Made by a program: the position numbers and the translations under genes. A stretch of DNA of 64,000 bases from Hippophae tibetana (Eukaryota; Streptophyta; Magnoliopsida; Rosales; Elaeagnaceae), in the NCBI GenBank assembly GCA_037013495.1, contig CM072801.1:84491816-84555815 (forward strand), written 5' to 3'. Below are positions 34,103-46,740 of the stretch, piece after piece. The notes under the pieces are model-generated. The model had not been told where the DNA came from and did not search any database. It was given only the letters and a program-made list of their open reading frames with translations. Numbering within the stretch: position 1 is the first letter of the stretch; every line of letters begins with the position of its first letter.

Positions 34103-37100
34103 AACGAAGGTGGGAAGCCTCCCAATAGACCACCTCTTAATCTACTAGGCTTTAATCAGTAATGAAAGAGCTAAGACTTGTCAAACTTGAATGTTTATTG
34201 GAAAGCATATTATTTAATGTTGTGCCTAGAATGGATACAAAAAAAAAATACTAAAATGGATAGCTTGGTACTAAAGAAGGAAATAATAGTGCTAGGATAA
34301 GAAACTTAGAGGTTCAAATGGGGCAACTAGCATAAACATTTCATATACGGAACAAAGGTATGCTTCCTAGTAACATCAAGGAAAATCCTAAGAAAAGGGT
34401 TAGATAGTAATGTAAGGCTATTGTAATAAGAAGTTGGGTAGTAATAGGAGGTGAGAATGAAAATAAAAAAATGAAGTGATTGAAAAAGAAAAGAATAAAG
34501 CAATTATGGTGAAGCCAAATGAAGGAAGCAATCATAGGAAAAGATTTTATACCCTACCCCTTCCTTTTACACATACAAGAAAAAGTTAGATAAGAAATTT
34601 TCCAAATTACTTGATATTTTCAAGAAATTGCATATTAACATCCAATTCATGGATTTTTTTGGAGCAAATGCCTTCTTATGTTAAATTCATGAAGGAAATT
34701 CTATCTAAGAAAACAAAGTTTAGAGATTGTGAGATAATTGCCATTACAGAGGGTTGTGGTGCTATAATTGATTGAAAACTACCACCCAAGTTGAAAGACC
34801 CTAGTAACTTTCACATTCCATGCCCTATTAGAGAATATCAATTTGGGAAAGCATTATGGAGAAAGCATCAAACTTATGCCATTATCGTATTTAGAAATTT
34901 GGGACTTGGGAAAGATGATCCAACTTTTGTCACACTCCTTGTGGTTGATCCTTCATTGAAAATACCTAAATTGGTGTTAAAAGATGTTCTACTCAAGGTT
35001 GATAAATTCATGTTTTCCTCTAACTTTATTATGCTAGACATGGAGGAAGACAAATAAATTCCTATTATCTTGGGTTGACCATTCCGTGCCATTAGAAGAT
35101 CATTGATTGATGTCCACAAAGTTGAGCTAACTATAAGGGTGCAAGATAAAAAGGTAACATTTAATTTTTTTAAAATCCATGAAATACCCACTTACCAATA
35201 ATGATGTTGATGAATGCTTTCAAATTGGTGTTGTTGAAAATATGATAGAATATATGTTTAGAGACTCTATTTGTAATGATTATATATATTATACTATGCT
35301 TAATTTTGTTGATAACCCTAAGGAGGCCAAATTTCATGTGAAAATAGCATTAAGGAGATGGTAGATGAAATTAATGAAGGGGTATTAGATACTAATTTTG
35401 ATTTATGCTTACATAATGCTAGTTAAAGAATGTATGAGGATGACTTTGATAATGATATGGATGTCATTGATATAGGGGAAATTCTAGTTGATTCCCATGT
35501 GTATGATGAAACTATCATACTATGTAATTATATGGAGTTTATGCCTCCCATGTTAATTTTAATAAGATTTTTGAGTGTGTAGAAGAAAGGCCCAAACTTA
35601 GGCCATCAATTGAAGAACCACATTAGAGCTCAAGCCATTACCCAATAATATCCAATATGATTATTTGGATGTTAATGAGACTCTACCAATGATTATTTCT
35701 TCAAACCTTAGCCAACACCCAAAAGCTAAATTATTGGATATTTTAAAAAAGTGTAAGAATGCTATTAGGTGGAATATAATGGATCTTAAAAGTGTTATCC
35801 CTTTATTTTCCATGCATAAGATTATCATAGCAGATGATTCTAAACCAAAGAGAGATGCTCAAAGGAGATTAAACCCAATTATGATAGAAGTGGTTAAAAA
35901 TAAGTATTGAAATGGTTAGAAGCTAGCATAATATACTCTATCTCAGATAGTGAATGGGTTAGTCCCATTCAATGTGTTCCTAAGAAAGGGGGTATGATGA
36001 AAATAACTAATGAGAAGAATGAGTTAACTCCAACTCGAACTCTTACAAGTTGGAAAGTGTGTATGGGTACTATTGAAAAGTAAATAAAGTCATATGCAAG
36101 GATCACTTCTCACTTCCCTTCATGTATCAAATGCTAGATAGGTTGGCCAATATTCCTTTTATTGTCTATTGAATGGCTATTTAGGCTACAATCAAATAGC
36201 TATTGCACCGAATGACTAAGAGAAAACCATTTTCACTTGTCCTTATGGTAGAAGATTTCCATTTGAGCTATTTAATGCATCAACCATCTTTCGATGATGG
36301 ATGTTATCCATCTTCTCTGACACGGTGCAGAAAATTCTTGAGGCATTTATGGATGAGTTCATAGTCTTTGGTAATAATTTTGATTAATGACATGCAAATA
36401 TTGTAAGGGTGCTCCAAAGATGTGAAGAGTCCAACCTTGTTCTTAATTGAAAAAAATGCCATTTTATGGTAGAAGAGGGAATCATACTTGGTCACAAAAT
36501 CTCATCTAGAGGTTTTGAAATGGATAAAGCTAAAATTAAAATGATTGAAAAGTTACCTCTCCAATAAATGTTAAAAGAATAAGAAGTTTTCTAGACCATG
36601 CTAGTTTCTATAGAAGGTTTATAAGGGACTTTTCTAGAATATCCAACCCTTATGTAACCTTCTAGAGAAAAACGTACCCTTCCTATTTGATACACAATGT
36701 CTCATGCCTTTAAGAAATTGAAAAGTCTAACCACGACACCAATAATCGTAACACCAAATTGGAATGAGCCCTTTGAAGTGATGTGTGATGCTAGTGATTT
36801 TGCTATTGGTGAAATTTTGGGACAATGAAGATGAAAATCATTTTATGCCATACATTGTGCTAGCAAAACCCTCAAAAAAACCCAATTCAATTATTTCACC
36901 ACTAAAAAAGATCTTCTAGCAATCACTTATGCATTGGAGAAATTTGGGGCTTATTTAGTTGGTGCAAAGGTGATTGTATACACCAAAGATTCTGTTATTA
37001 GATATTTCTTTTCAAAGAAGGATGCCAAGCCAAGTCTTATTATATGGGTGCTCTTAATTGAAGAGATTGACTTAGAGATCCATGACAAAAAGGGAATTGC

Positions 37101-38370
37101 TGAATATTTTTTTAATGAACAATTATGGGTCATTACAATAATGCAAATACCTTGGTATGGAGATGTGGCTAAATTTCTAGCAAGTGGAGTTATGCCATTT
37201 TTTAGAGGTATATTGATGTTATACTTAGAATATGTATTCCATTGGAAGAGATAAATGATAACCTAAACCATTTCCACACTTTAGATAATAGAGGCTACTT
37301 TGGAATGCCTCGAATAACATCTAAGGTATTAAATTCGAGCTTTTATTGGCACACTATCTTTAAAGATTTATTTGAGTTTATAAAATAATGTGACGGATGC
37401 CAAAGGATGGAAAATATTTCTAAGAGACATGAAATGTCTCAAAATACAATTTTAGAAGTAGAATTATTTGAAATTTATGGTATATACTTCATAGGTCCCT
37501 TTGTTCCCTCTTATGGAAATTATTATATTCTTGCAAATATGGACTACATATCTAAGTGGGTAGAATCAATTACCACCCTATTTAATGATGCAAAGATAGT
37601 CACCAAATTCTTAAAGAATAATGTATTTACTAGGTTTGGAACCTCGAGTTCAATAATTAGGGATGGAGGTAGTCAATTTTTGTAGCCATTCTTTCAATGC
37701 TTTAATATGAAGTTATGGTATAAAGCACAAGGTGTATACACCATACCATTCGAAAACTAGCTATCAAATGGAGGTTTCAAATTGAGAAATTAAAATAATT
37801 TTTGAGAAGGTAGCAAGAACTTCAAGGAAAGATTGGTACTTGAAATTAAATGATGCACTTTGGGCTTATTGGATAGCTTTTAAGACCCCTATTGGTATGT
37901 CTCCATACTACTTAGTATGTAGCAAAGATTATCATTTACCAATGGAATTTGATGATAAGGCCTTTTGATTTATTGAGAAATTCAATTTGAGTTTGGAAGA
38001 AGTAGGGGCACAAAGTATGTTGAAACTAAATGAATTTGATTAAATTAGGTTGCAAGCATATAAAAGTGCCAAGATTTACAAATAAAAGACTAAGAAGTGG
38101 CATGATAAGAAAATAATGAACTGCACCTTTGAATTAGGGCTTAAAGTATTACTATACAACTCCCGATTGAGACTATTTTGGAGTAAACTTAAATCAAGAT
38201 GGTCGGGACTATTTGTAGTAAAAAAGGTATTTCCATATGGAGCCACAGAAATTTAAGATGAAGCGGCCAAAGTAAGGTTTGTAGAAAATGGACAATGTCT
38301 AAACTTTACTTGGGTAATGTCAAATAGAGAGTTTTCTCATTGGTATATTTGAATGAACCATAGCAACTCA
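34103..38370 (+). pseudogene. pol remnant of element H (protease, RT, RNase H, integrase)
   Basis: A full-length but ruined pol. IRNLEVQMGQLA (about 34300) marks the linker. Protease lies at about 34670-35170; its active-site Asp codon is gone, because a short deletion near 34857 removes the CDL of CDLGAS while flanking LKDPSNFHIPCPI and MLDMEEDK remain. RT lies at about 35660-36600 (RRLNPIMIEVV, CKDHFSLPF.YQMLDRLA), with the FMDD region altered. RNase H (36775-37120) keeps [25 protein letters not shown] and [14 protein letters not shown]. Integrase starts near 37260 (CDGCQRMENISKRHEM, then FIGPFVPSYGN and IRDGGSQF) and ends near 38340. Stops and shifts occur throughout. Confidence 0.85.
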
Positions 38371-38914
38371 ATAAGGAAGGTCTAATCAAAGACCTAAAAC
38401 GTGATGCCTATTGAGAGGTAACTCAATTTACTTGTATTAATTATGGTTTTAATGTTTTGTAGGTGAATAAATGTAGATACATTTGGCAATCACATGGATA
38501 TATTTCTTTAGGAAGACCAACGTCAATGTCAAAAGAGTTTTTCTTTTCCTAAATCTCTTACTTATCTTCACTATGTTGCACATTAAGGATAATTTACAAT
38601 TCAAGTGTGAGGGAGTAAACTCTTTTATCTACTTTAGTGTATTAATTTACTTTTAAGTTAGTTGTTTTTAAGTTATATGTTTAATATTTTTAGTTAAGAC
38701 ATGGGTAGAAATTGATAAATATTTTCAAACCATATGAATGTATATGTGACAGGCAAATATGAGGACAATGATAGAATTAATTGTCATGATTATGATAACG
38801 GATTTAGCATGCAATTATTGAGATGATTACACTAATCATGTGGTATACTTACTTGTTTTTAATTGAAATCATCAATTACCTATGCAAAATACATATAATT
38901 GATTGTTTGATGTA
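38371..38914 (+). other. 3' non-coding region of element H, left part
   Basis: It holds gtgatgcctattgagaggta (about 38401), the counterpart of A's gcgcttcttgggaggcaacc, then ttttgtaggtga (about 38457). Next is cattaaggataat with the PPT-like aagtgtgagggagt (about 38600-38615). Element G is inserted at 38915; the region continues at 53083. Confidence 0.65.
38910..38914. other. Target-site duplication of element G, left copy
   Basis: atgta; the same five bases follow the 5' LTR at 53078-53082. Confidence 0.85.
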
Positions 38915-40555
38915 TGATGCACAAATTTTAATTTCTCGTAAGTGCATTAATCACTAACAAACTAATGATAAGTTACCACAAAGTTTATCTCTAAAGGAAT
39001 TGGCCAATTGTTCTAAAAAGTGAAATTCTTTTCTAAATTAGTTAAGAAAAATAATTCAACACATTCTATCAAGTGTCGATTGAGAGAAAAAGATTGTAAG
39101 TTTAAAGTTATTTTAATAACTAAAATATCGCAAGTAAACTAAATTATATCCAAAGAAGGACGATGAACGAATATCAAAAATTAATTTGCATGTCCTTTTA
39201 TGGAACGAATTAATTAAATGATATAAATAAAAAGTTAGATTTATTGATATTTCCTTTTTAAATACAAAAATCCCTTAAGATCATGGTGAGTCCCTACAAT
39301 TCTCAATTAATCAATAACTTCCTGGATCGGGCTTAAAATTGATTAATTGGAAAACTAAAGAAATGTACCATGATCTTTGATTAATTAATAACTTCTTGGG
39401 TAGGACTTGAAATTATTTAATTGGTAAACCTAAGATAAATATATTCTTTAATTATAAATCAAGATTTGGCTCATCATTAATTTATAATTAGAGATAATTT
39501 AAACCGTTTAATTTAACACAAATCAATGAAATTAAATTAGACTGGTATTCATTAATTCATAACCAATTATAGATTATATGTCTAATGTTTAGTGGTAAAA
39601 TATTTTCTTTAATTATAAATCAAGACTTGACCCATCATGAATTTATAATTAAAGATTTAAAGATAAAGAAAGAACAAGAAAAAGTTCAAAACTTTTATTT
39701 TTTAAACCATAAAATTATTCTTCTAATCATTGAAAGCAATATTAAAATCCCATATTACAAAAACTAGCAAATGATTAAATTAGAAAAAGTTAATTCAATT
39801 ACAAAAGACATCGGATTATAGAGAAAAAATAATATATAACAATAACAATACGCCTTCTCAATCTATGATTCCAAGTCTTAGAATTGGTTGTTACTTTGTC
39901 CTTCAAATCCTTGGATCTCCTTCACAATTGCGAGGTTTTCTCCCTATATCAATATTATAGATGGTGGAATAAGGCTATAGGAGGTGGGAAATTGATATAT
40001 AGCTTGATATTTTTTGTGAAGGGTTTAAAATGTATTTATATTTTTAATATAGGGATCAACCATGTACATTACATGTACTAGGGTTTCTGGAAATTGTTTC
40101 CATGACATGTTTTAATGAGTGTTGTGGCATGCATTGAATTATGTATCTCCAATTTCAACCTGAGACACTTCTGTTGTGATGCACGTTGAAATTCAGCAAA
40201 CACAAATGGATCCAAGAGGCATGTGTTGCAACATGGTATTTTTTGGGCCACAATGCATGTAGAATTTCTAGAATCACCGGTTGGAACTAGAGAGCATCTT
40301 GTCGTGACATGAAATTTTGGGCCACAATGAGTATCGATTTACTAGTTTTTGACAATTTGGGTCATTTCAATTTATGTGAGTTTTCATTAATCACCTCGTT
40401 TTTACTCTTTTTTCTCATGTTTGCCCAATATTATCCGAAAAGCACAACAACCTACAAAACATGAAAGTACCTTCCACAACAAGATAAAAGTAAAATAAAG
40501 CATGAAAGTGATGCTTAAAAACCAAACAAATTATGGCTCAAAATAATGTTCATCA
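38915..40555 (-). repeat. 3' LTR of element G
   Basis: Starts (minus strand) tgatgaacattattttgagc and ends atttgtgcatca; aligns with 51392-53077. The middle (about 40090-40330) carries several near-repeats of a gtcgtgacatg / ttgtggcatgc phrase. The inner end is a PPT (aagtgggtttaggggtat, about 40573-40556). Confidence 0.88.
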
Positions 40556-40920
40556 AATACCCCTAAACCCACTTTTTGTTAGTCCTCAAGAAAAACAAAA
40601 ACTAAAAAGACAAAAAACAAATAACAAAACTTAAATCAACAAAATTTCGCATGCCTTAGTTTCTTTTCTGTTCATAATTAATTCTTAAGCACAAGTTCAT
40701 CCAACATCTCAAAGCATGAAGTTTCATCATGTAAATCAATTACATATCACAAATTCATGCTCCATTTACTTTGACTAAATTCTTCACAAGATACCCTCTT
40801 AATATCATATCGATCCTATGAGTTCAAGTACTTACTAAATTATATGCGAACATAAGTTATGTAAAGAAGAAAAAAATAGGTTTGTATATGTTTATATACA
40901 AAAAAGGCTCAAATGTGTAT
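40556..40920 (-). other. 3' non-coding region of element G, left part
   Basis: Begins with the PPT and the typical cttgaggactaacaaaaag upstream of it (minus strand). No gene. Interrupted at 40921 by element J; probably resumes at 46206. Confidence 0.7.
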
Positions 40921-42328
40921 TGATAAGTGATATTTTTTACACATTTTTATATCAATTTCTTTACATTTATATATTTTTTATTATTTAAATGAGATAAATT
41001 ATTTATTTTATATATTTATTGAAAAATATTAAATTTTTAAATTTTTTAGGATTTTTTAAATTTTTTATGGATTTCTTATCATTTTTATGTGATAGATAGG
41101 TGTATTTAAAAATATATGTAGATGCACTTAGAAGAAACAAACTAAAATGTTTGTCCCAACTGACCTGTGTTATTGGTCACACTCTTAATCACATTTAGCA
41201 ACATGTGGCACCCTTTTATAAATCTCAATGGGTGATTCGCATGACGTGTATCCCTTTTGCATATAAATCTCGTACAACCTGCCCAAATGCAACTCAGAAA
41301 GCAATCAATTTTCTCAATATAAATAGAAAATTACACCCCATGAAATACGAGTAGTATCAAAATTGCACAAAAATTAAGAGAAAAATACAAAGATTATGAA
41401 ATTAAGTTGAAGATAATAATTGAGAAGAAAAGTATTCAAGAAGCAATTAAAGGAGTTGAAGAACAGAATTAAAGACAAAATTTAAGATTTCTTTTCTTTT
41501 CCTTTCTTTTATTGTTTACATGAATAATTTTCTTAATTTATTGTTTTTCATAAATAGCTAATTTTATAATTGATTATGGGTGATTTCAAACCCTAGACAA
41601 TTATAATATTTAATAAGACTTGTAATATTCTATTCAACTATTATTTTTGATTATGTATTAATTCTCAATTTTAATCGCATAAATTTATTTGATTATGTAA
41701 GTGTATAGTTAAATAATTATATTAATTCATTGTTAATCAATTAAGTTGATTGGGTGTATAATCGATTGATCAATTTAAATAATTAGGGACAAATTGCTTA
41801 CCTTGAAAATTAATACTCAAAATAATTAAACCAAACTTGTGTCCTTAACCTTGATCCAATTTGCTTCTTTAAAAATTAATGATTTTGATAGATTAAATTC
41901 AGAGATTTTATTCTAGGTTGTCCAATGAAAAGAATTTAGATTGAGAGCATGTTTAATTCAAAGAATATGTAAGAAGAGGTGGAGGTTTTTGAATTTGTGA
42001 ATTTCTCTAAGTTGGTATAGTCAAAGAATAAGATAATAGGATATGTTTTTGTTAGTTTTCAATACATACTAGTGTTGTAGAATGATCATACAATAGTTAT
42101 TTTATTCGAATCTTTATCATAATATTTATATTTTGTTCCTATCTTTATTAGTATTTAGTTGTTAGATTTAATTTTCAATTTACGAAATAAAACGCCCCAT
42201 CTTTAATAAATAGGAATTAGTTTTCAAAATCCAATGTGGGAACGACCCTAACTTGCTATATACTAAATAACGATATCTTAACCAATTTAAAGTGAAGTTT
42301 ACATTGATTGTTCATCTAAATCTTAACA
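40921..42328 (+). repeat. 5' LTR of element J
   Basis: Starts tgataagtgatattttttac and ends ..cttaaca before a PBS. tgtat precedes it (40916-40920) and recurs at 46201-46205 where element G sequence resumes, a candidate target duplication for the whole J insertion. Not closely similar to the other LTRs here. Confidence 0.65.
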
Positions 42329-42332
42329 ATTT

Positions 42333-42351
42333 TTAATGTCATATCACCAAA
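42333..42351 (+). other. Primer-binding site of element J (strongly degenerate)
   Basis: ttaatgtcatatcaccaaag stands where tggcgccgttgccgggga is expected, after atttt. Weak match, accepted from position between LTR and AT-rich leader. Confidence 0.4.
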
Positions 42352-42600
42352 GATTTTTATTAAATTAACTCTTATTAACATATATATATATATATAATAA
42401 AAATAAAAACAATAATAATAATAATAATATTTAAAATATTTAAAATTTCAAAAATTTGAAATTTTTTAATAAAAATAAAAATATATTTTTTTTTTATTTT
42501 TTTATTTTTATTTTGGTTTATTTTTATTTTTTTTTGTTTTAATTTTTACTTAATTTGTTTATAATCTTTAATTGCTTTTGAGATCAAATTCATAATTTTT
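42352..42600 (+). repeat. AT-rich leader of element J with (TA)n and (AAT)n
   Basis: Low-complexity: (ta)n at about 42380-42398, (aat)n at about 42409-42430, then A/T runs. No gene. Confidence 0.7.
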
Positions 42601-43580
42601 TGAGAAAACAATTCGTACAAATCTTCTAAGTTCAAGTCACTCATTTGAAGATTTGGATCATTCCATCCATGTAGAAATGACTATGAATAATCCCAGTCAA
42701 ACTATTACGAAGGTGGCAGCACTAGACTTTAGATTAAAAATCATTATGCATTCAATACGGTGACAACATTGATGCTCTTGAATTAAAATCTAGAATGATT
42801 CATCTTTTGCCTACTTTTTGAGATCTAGCTGGTGAGGATCCAAACAACCATATGAAGGAATTTCTTGTGGTATGCTCTAGCATGAAACCTAATGGCACTA
42901 TTGAAGAATAAGTAAAGCTTAGAGAATTTCCATTCTCTTTAGTAAATAGCATTAAAGAATGGTTGTATTACATACAATATAGGACAATAAATAGTTGGAA
43001 TGAGAAGAAGCAACTCTTCTTGGAGAAATATTTTCTAGCTTATAGGGCCACTCAAATAAGAAAAGAAAAATTTGTGGTATTCAATAGTATAAGGGGGAAA
43101 ATTTATATGACTATTGGGAGCAGTTCAGAAATTATATACAAGTTAACCACATCATCAAATAAGTGAGCAACTCTTAATTCCATACTTCTATAAGGGATCT
43201 ATACCCATGGACAGAAGCATAATAGATTCAACAAGTGATGGAGGTTTGGTTAATAAGACTCTTGAAACTACAAGGAATTTGATTACCATTGTGGCTACAA
43301 ATGTTCAGTAGGTTAGCATCCATTCCAACCTACTTTAAAAGGTTAATGAAGAGGAATTTCTAATAATATCGAACAACAACTAAGCACCCTCACTTCAATT
43401 TTGAAACAATTAGCAATCAGACAAGTTCAAGATTATGAAATCTACACTAACATTGGACACCTAAAAGACATGTGTCCTACTATTTAAGGCCATAATGTTG
43501 AACAAAAAAATGTTATGGGAGGATACTAAGGAAAATAAAGGCAAAAATATGATCCCTACTCTAACACTTACAATCCTAGT
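42600..43580 (+). pseudogene. gag remnant of element J
   Basis: Recognisable order of gag blocks with a few stops: ELKSRMIHLLPTF, LAGEDPNNHMKEFLVVCSSM, LREFPFSLVNSIKEWLYYIQ, INSWNEKKQLFLEKYF, then IYTNIGHLKDMC near the expected zinc knuckle. KYDPYSNTYNPSHEN closes the readable part. The residue pattern (LLP-F, EDP-KH, EF-VVCS) is that of a gag type different from elements A, B and H. The C-type LTR fragment D1 starts directly after the last motif, so pol is absent. Confidence 0.75.
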
Positions 43581-44215
43581 CATGAGAACTTAAAAAGCAC
43601 TAAAATTATCATGATCTAATGTACTTTAATTGATTAAATAGATTTATATTTTTATATAAATTTGTCTTGTCAGAATCACGTGTATTTTTATTATTTTTCA
43701 GTTATTTTTGTTCAAAAATAACTTAAAAGCACAAAGAAAAATACTAAAGGTAATACATCATAAATATATTGAGAAAAGAAATGAGGAAAAGTCAAAAAGA
43801 TGGAAAACAAATTGGAAAAAATGGGTCAAAATCATCAAAAATGTCAAAAAGGTCGAAATCCTATGCCCAGTACCCCATCCAGGCCGACTCCCACGTACAC
43901 CAGTGTGTGTAGCCACCCATCTGGGCCTAATCATGTGTGCACTAGTGCACACATATGCCCATCCTTCCAAAGTCCTTTGCACCTCAACCGATGTAGTTGC
44001 CCATCTGCACTAAGTCCTGTGCACACGTCCAGTACACGTCCAGTACACATCCGCACGTGGTCGGCACACACCAATACACGGTCAGCACATGCCCAGCCAG
44101 CACACATATCCAAAACATGCCCAATACATTCCACGCTAATTTCCACATGCGCCAACACATGCCCACTCTATGTCGAGCGTATGCCAACACACTCCTCGTT
44201 GTGTCCCGCGCGCAC
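43581..44215 (+). repeat. C-type LTR fragment D1, left part
   Basis: tgagaacttaaaaagcacta and the following sequence match the start of the C-family LTR (diverged). The GC-rich island runs from 43860 to 44215 and is interrupted by another C-type LTR insertion; it resumes at 46128. Only the first third of the LTR is present. The open frames in the island are composition artefacts. Confidence 0.65.
44211..44215. other. Target-site duplication of the two-U3 LTR insertion, left copy
   Basis: cgcac, repeated at 46123-46127. Confidence 0.85.
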
Positions 44216-44820
44216 TGATGAGTGCTCAAAAAGCACTAAAATTACAATGATTTTATGCACATTAATTCATTAAATATATATATATATATATATGTTTTAT
44301 CATATATTTATATAAATTTGTCTTTTTTGGAATCACGAGTATTTTTATTGTTTTTTAGGTATTTTCACTTAAAAACGTAACTTAAATACTCAAAGAGGAA
44401 TACTGGAAGCAATACATCACAAATATATTAATAAATAAATGGGGAAAGGTCAACAAATATGGAAAAATTGGACAAAATGGGTCAAAAATGTCAAAAAGGA
44501 GAAAATCGTGTCGTCGCGCTGCCCAACCGCCCAGCCGCGCCGAGCCCCGCGCGCGCACGCCAGCGCCCAACCGTGCGTGCCATGCTTTCGTCCATGCCCA
44601 CGCCCGAGCGCGCCCCTGCGCGTCCTGCTACTGCTGCCCCCACGCATGCCCTGCGTGCCTCTGGTGCTGTCTGCGTGCGCCGCTGCCCATTTCGCCCCAT
44701 TTTCGCGTGCAGCCGCCCCCCACGTCATGCTAACTTCATCAAATGATGTCAGCAATCACCACTCTGCGTTTTCACAATTTTTTTAACATTTTTTCCTCCA
44801 CTTTTTCTCTCCATCCTCAC

Positions 44821-44829
44821 CTATAAATA
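44821..44829 (+). promoter_or_regulatory. TATA box of the C-family LTR (two-U3 copy)
   Basis: ctataaata in the conserved context cacctataaatacccc, about 95 bases after ccacgtca. Confidence 0.5.
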
Positions 44830-46047
44830 CCCCCATTCTCTACACCTCAAAACACACTTCTCTCTTCTTTCTTTCTCTCCATTTCTTAGTTTTTAGTTTT
44901 TTTTAGTTTTTAGTTAATTTCTCTTAGTTTTAGAGTTCTTCCCTTTTTGGGAAGAACTAGTTATGTTTTTGTAATTTATTACCTTTTTGATTCAATAAAT
45001 GGGAGTGCAAATTCTGCTTGGAGGTTTTCCAACAACGGGAATAGCATCGAAGTTCTGTAAGAATTTTATTTTCTTTACAGTTATTTTTTATGCTTTATTC
45101 TTACATGTTATATTTAATTTTACTGTGATTAAATTTAACTTTGCTGGCTGTTTGTAAACATGATATAATAATAACGTTGTTATGCTTGCGAAATATTAAA
45201 TAGGTAAAAATCTCTAAAATGAATTGATTTTATTATTATTCAAGATTTTATATTAAGTATGTTAGAGAGAAATATATTATTTTTCATTACAAACTTAAAT
45301 CTGAAAATTAGATTTTAAGGTTTAGTTATCCGGTCTGATTTAGTGTAGTGCTCTTTTATTTGTTGGTACAATCGCCCGGTAGTTAGAATGAAGCTTTATT
45401 TCAAAAGTTTTTATAAGAATTATTATCTGAAAATGTATTGACAACATGTTTTCAGTAATGGTTTTAAAACTTGAAAGTTAGTACTCGGATAACCAAATTC
45501 TTAGGTTTAATTTGGACACCTTGAATAAAGTTTAAACTGTCTAACCCCACCAAAGGTGGCATTTAAATGGTTCATTTTCAATCTCTTAGAAAAAGGAATT
45601 AATTTAATTAACCAAATTAGTTATCAACCCCACCCATAGGTTTTAATTGATTTGTTTAGTTAACAAAGAATATCTAACCCCACCAAAGATGGTATTCATA
45701 TAAAAAAGGGAGAATCAATAAATATCAATTCATATCTTTAATAACCTAAATAATATGAGAAAGCATAATTAACTTAGTTATTATATCCATAAATACTCCA
45801 CTATTATATAAGATAAAATTTGCATAAATATTTATTGAATCTATGTTTATTTTTATGTCAGTAGATTAAAAACACAAAAACCCAAAATATCGTTACAGGA
45901 TGTTTAGGATTTAATTTCGTTTTTAAAAGTTTGAATAATAAATTAAAAACCACATACATTCCTTCCTTAGATCGACCTTGGGAGTATACTTATCATTTTC
46001 TACGAAATGATTCGTGCACTTGTGAGAGTTTTATAAATATAAAACCA

Positions 46048-46122
46048 ATTAAATATATATATTTTTAATCAATTAATGTGCATAAAATCATGGTAATTTT
46101 AGTGCTTTTTGAGCACTCATCA
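46048..46122 (-). repeat. Inverted LTR-start arm of the two-U3 insertion
   Basis: Its reverse complement matches the beginning of the C-element LTRs at 28829 and 34097. It keeps accatg and gattaaaaata where the left arm of the same insertion has acaatg and cattaaatata, so it is not a plain copy of its own left end. Confidence 0.8.
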
Positions 46123-46127
46123 CGCAC

Positions 46128-46200
46128 CTACGTCCGCCAACAACCATCTGTCGTGCCAACCACCCACTAGCATACTCCTCACCATTTTTCGTACCCCATA
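46128..46200 (+). repeat. C-type LTR fragment D1, right part
   Basis: GC-richer stretch continuing the island cut at 44215. It ends abruptly at ..gtacccca/ta where AT-rich element G sequence resumes after tgtat. Confidence 0.5.
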
Positions 46201-46205
46201 TGTAT

Positions 46206-46740
46206 CTTTTTTTTACTAGAAGTCAAGCATAAAATGAAGATAGGCACACACAATCAATTTGATTGTTTAAAATCCTAACATTCAATACAAAACCTATCGA
46301 GATCATCTAACAATTTAAAATCATATGAAAAGTGTTTAAAAGAGTATAAGAAATATTATCTCTCAGAATAAAATATTATTGGCCCAATAATCTCACAAGG
46401 TAATCTCCACTATTTGATTCCTAGACACCAAATTTGGGATCATCTCAATTTCAACATCCAAGTATGAAATATAAACTATGAATAGAACTAAATTTTATAA
46501 CAAACTATGAACATGTCTAAGAAATCAAACAAAAATGTATAAACTCAATTAATCACTTAAAATTGACTAAAATCATGATAATTTTGTATCAAATTTTTAA
46601 TTGGACCTATTTGTCCCCCCAAACACCTCAATGTTTTCAACTACGCATAAGTTCAAAAAGGGCAAGTAGAAAATTACTAATAATAAAAAATTAAAACAAC
46701 AGAAAATAATACTACAAAAAATGGTCGGTTGCATCACACC
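46206..46740 (-). other. 3' non-coding region of element G, right part
   Basis: On the minus strand: the counterpart of the gcgctt..ggcaacc motif (gcgcttggtgtgatgcaacc, 46747-46728), a T-rich run ending ttattag (about 46677), then cattgaggtgtttgggggga (46635-46610), the second PPT-like tract. No gene. Confidence 0.65.

Larger units (their letters stand above)
44216..46122 (+). mobile_element. C-family LTR insertion with inverted U3 ends at both termini
   Basis: From 44216 (tgatgagtgctcaaaaagca) to about 46048 it is a plus-oriented C-family LTR with island (44505-44727), ccacgtca (44720-44727) and TATA box (44821-44829). The normal last ~40 bases (ending gctcatca) are missing. In their place stand about 75 bases that are the inverted start of a C-family LTR, ending gagcactcatca at 46122. 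The insertion therefore begins and ends with the same U3 terminus in opposite directions and is flanked by a perfect 5-base duplication cgcac. Confidence 0.85.

Noticed and set aside
43708..44786. Many open frames of 60-157 codons rich in Pro, Ala, Arg, His
   Set aside because: They come from the GC-rich variable islands of C-type LTRs, which have few stop codons by composition. The corresponding frames at 23459-24057, 28246-28662 and 33424-33932 do not encode related proteins.
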